Source: Pseudosulfitobacter koreensis
GTDB taxonomy: Bacteria; Pseudomonadota; Alphaproteobacteria; Rhodobacterales; Rhodobacteraceae
Assembly: GCF_024733015.1 (NCBI RefSeq)
Contig: NZ_JANKJG010000001.1
Coordinates: 186,001 to 250,000, forward strand
DNA: 64,000 nt
Direction of reading: 5' to 3'
Part shown: in pieces, positions 62,922 through 64,000 of the stretch
Numbering within the stretch: the stretch's first letter is position 1
Layout: each line of letters begins with the position of its first letter
Translations under genes and position numbers: made by a program
Notes under the pieces: model-generated
What the model was told of the DNA's origin: nothing
Database searches by the model: none
Seen by the model: the letters and a program-made list of their open reading frames with translations, nothing else

Positions 62922-64000
62922 ACATCGTCGAAGCCTCGATTGCCGACCTGCGCGCCGCACTGGAACGCGGTGCGACGACCAGCGTCGCCCTGGTGGAGAC
63001 CTATCTGGACCGCATCGCCCGTTTCGACAGCGCAGGCCCCTGTCTGAACGCGGTGCCCGTGCTGAACCCCGATGCGCTGGCCGAGGCGCAGGTGTCGGAC
63101 GCGCGGCGTGCGGCGGGTCAGGTGCGCGGCCCGCTCGACGGTATCCCCTACACGGCCAAGGACAGCTACAAGGTCAAGGGGATGACCGTCGCCGCCGGAT
63201 CGCCCGCGTTCGAGAACTTGGTTGCGGGCGACGACGCCTTTGCCATCGCGCAGTTGCGCAAGGGTGGCGCGGTGCTGATCGGGCTGACCAACATGCCGCC
63301 GATGGCCAATGGCGGCATGCAGCGCGGAGTCTATGGCCGCGCGGAATCGCCTTATAATGGGGATTACCTGACGGCAGCCTTTGCCTCGGGGTCGTCCAAC
63401 GGATCGGGCACTGCAACCGCCGCCAGTTTCGCAGCCTTTGGCTTGGGAGAAGAGACATGGTCGAGCGGGCGCGCGCCTGCGTCGAACAACGCGCTTTGCG
63501 CCTACACGCCCAGCCGAGGCGTGATTTCGGTCCGGGGCAACTGGCCGCTGGTGCCGACGATGGACGTGGTGGTGCCGCAAACGCGCAGCATGGCCGATCT
63601 GCTGGAGGTGTTGGATGTGATCGTCGCGGATGACCCAGACACCCGCGGCGATTTTTGGCGCGCGCAACCGTGGGTTGCGCTGCCTGTCGCCTCTGATGTG
63701 CGGCCTGCCTCTTATCTGACGCTGGCGGGTGGTTCCTTGCGCGGCAAGCGGTTTGGCGTGCCAGCGATGTATGTCAACGCCGACCCCGATGCAGGCTCGG
63801 CGCCGGACGCGGGCATCGGCGGGCCAACCGGCCAGCGCATTGAGACGCGCGCGTCGGTCATGGCGCTATGGGAACAGGCGCGAGCTGCACTGGAACAGGC
63901 GGGGGCCGAGGTGGTGGTGGTCGATTTCCCGGTGATCTCGAATTACGAGGGCGACCGCCCCGGCTGCCCCAAGATCGGGACGCGTGGGCTGGTCTCTGCC
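62918..64000 (+). CDS. Amidase signature family protein, cut by the window end
   Basis: At least 361 codons, open to the window edge. Amidase-family Ser-Ser-Lys triad region: Lys in GIPYTAKDSYKVKG and the serine-rich FASGSSNGSGTATAAS, followed by ETWSSGRAPAS where most members have TDTGGS. Hydrolyses an amide; substrate unknown. Coupled by ATGA to agmatine deiminase, so it may act on a product of agmatine breakdown. Confidence 0.85.
   Translation, partial: MNIVEASIADLRAALERGATTSVALVETYLDRIARFDSAGPCLNAVPVLNPDALAEAQVSDARRAAGQVRGPLDGIPYTAKDSYKVKGMTVAAGSPAFENLVAGDDAFAIAQLRKGGAVLIGLTNMPPMANGGMQRGVYGRAESPYNGDYLTAAFASGSSNGSGTATAASFAAFGLGEETWSSGRAPASNNALCAYTPSRGVISVRGNWPLVPTMDVVVPQTRSMADLLEVLDVIVADDPDTRGDFWRAQPWVALPVASDVRPASYLTLAGGSLRGKRFGVPAMYVNADPDAGSAPDAGIGGPTGQRIETRASVMALWEQARAALEQAGAEVVVVDFPVISNYEGDRPGCPKIGTRGLVSA

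Overview
The window reads as chromosome of an alphaproteobacterium of the family Rhodobacteraceae (Roseobacter-type marine heterotroph). The reasons are gene content and style: high-GC coding DNA with dense antisense shadow frames, many ATGA or TGATG stop/start overlaps, the glcDEF, leuC/leuD/leuB, glnK-amtB, rsfS-rlmH and mlaA-mlaC sets, a GT14 glycosyltransferase with an extra C-terminal domain, DUF1523 and DUF599 proteins, and a recurrent intergenic motif (G-run next to ATATTT and CCAAGA) that I associate with this family. The assignment rests on recognition by eye, not on a search. Nearly all the DNA is coding. The clearest mobile DNA is one insertion sequence. No CRISPR array, prophage or integrase is visible.

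Layout. 0-5.8 kb: dienoyl-CoA reductase, an IS110/IS1111-type element, a CorA/ZntB-type metal transporter and a LysR regulator. 5.8-13.8 kb: a tightly overlapped minus-strand operon (CinA-like, GNAT, AhpD-like, OmpA-like), then sfsA, map, an orphan TupA-like binding protein, rsmD with a ferredoxin-reductase-like flavoprotein, and a peroxiredoxin. 13.8-20.6 kb: an MscS channel, pterin dehydratase, COG3146 acyltransferase, GDPD, RidA and a type I secretion ABC/HlyD pair. 20.7-28.5 kb: mlaA-mlaC, a class A PBP, glnK-amtB, and an aminotransferase coupled to a sulfurtransferase. 28.5-33.1 kb: smpB, an SGNH hydrolase, a sulfotransferase facing a GT14 glycosyltransferase, and an L,D-transpeptidase.

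33.1-40.7 kb holds the least understood part: a minus-strand run with a long coiled-coil protein, a 371-aa unknown, a 642-aa AAA+ ATPase, an AT-rich membrane-anchored gene that looks inserted, a 454-aa unknown (DUF6638-like), a small membrane protein, a DUF1523 protein and a small secreted protein. I propose an envelope-associated coiled-coil/AAA+ machine. This is inference.

40.7-54 kb: alpha/beta hydrolase, succinate-semialdehyde dehydrogenase, an IbpA-type small heat-shock protein with a sigma-32-like promoter and a ROSE-like RNA thermometer, a trypsin-like protease, glycolate oxidase glcD-glcE-(membrane protein)-glcF, DUF599, rsfS-rlmH, a Sel1 protein and a second MscS channel. 54-61 kb: leucine biosynthesis leuC, leuD and leuB, interrupted by a glycosyltransferase, a membrane protein and a frameshifted endonuclease/exonuclease/phosphatase gene. 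61-64 kb: an EamA transporter, tRNA-Pro(CGG), agmatine deiminase and an amidase cut by the window end.

The genes are mostly housekeeping: nitrogen sensing (GlnK/AmtB), leucine synthesis, glycolate and GABA-derived carbon use, envelope upkeep (Mla, PBP, L,D-transpeptidase, MscS, OmpA) and translation support (RsmD, RlmH, RsfS, SmpB, Map). The strongest leads for a second look are the AAA+/coiled-coil locus with its AT-rich passenger, the IS element with its probable guide RNA, and the heat-shock thermometer.
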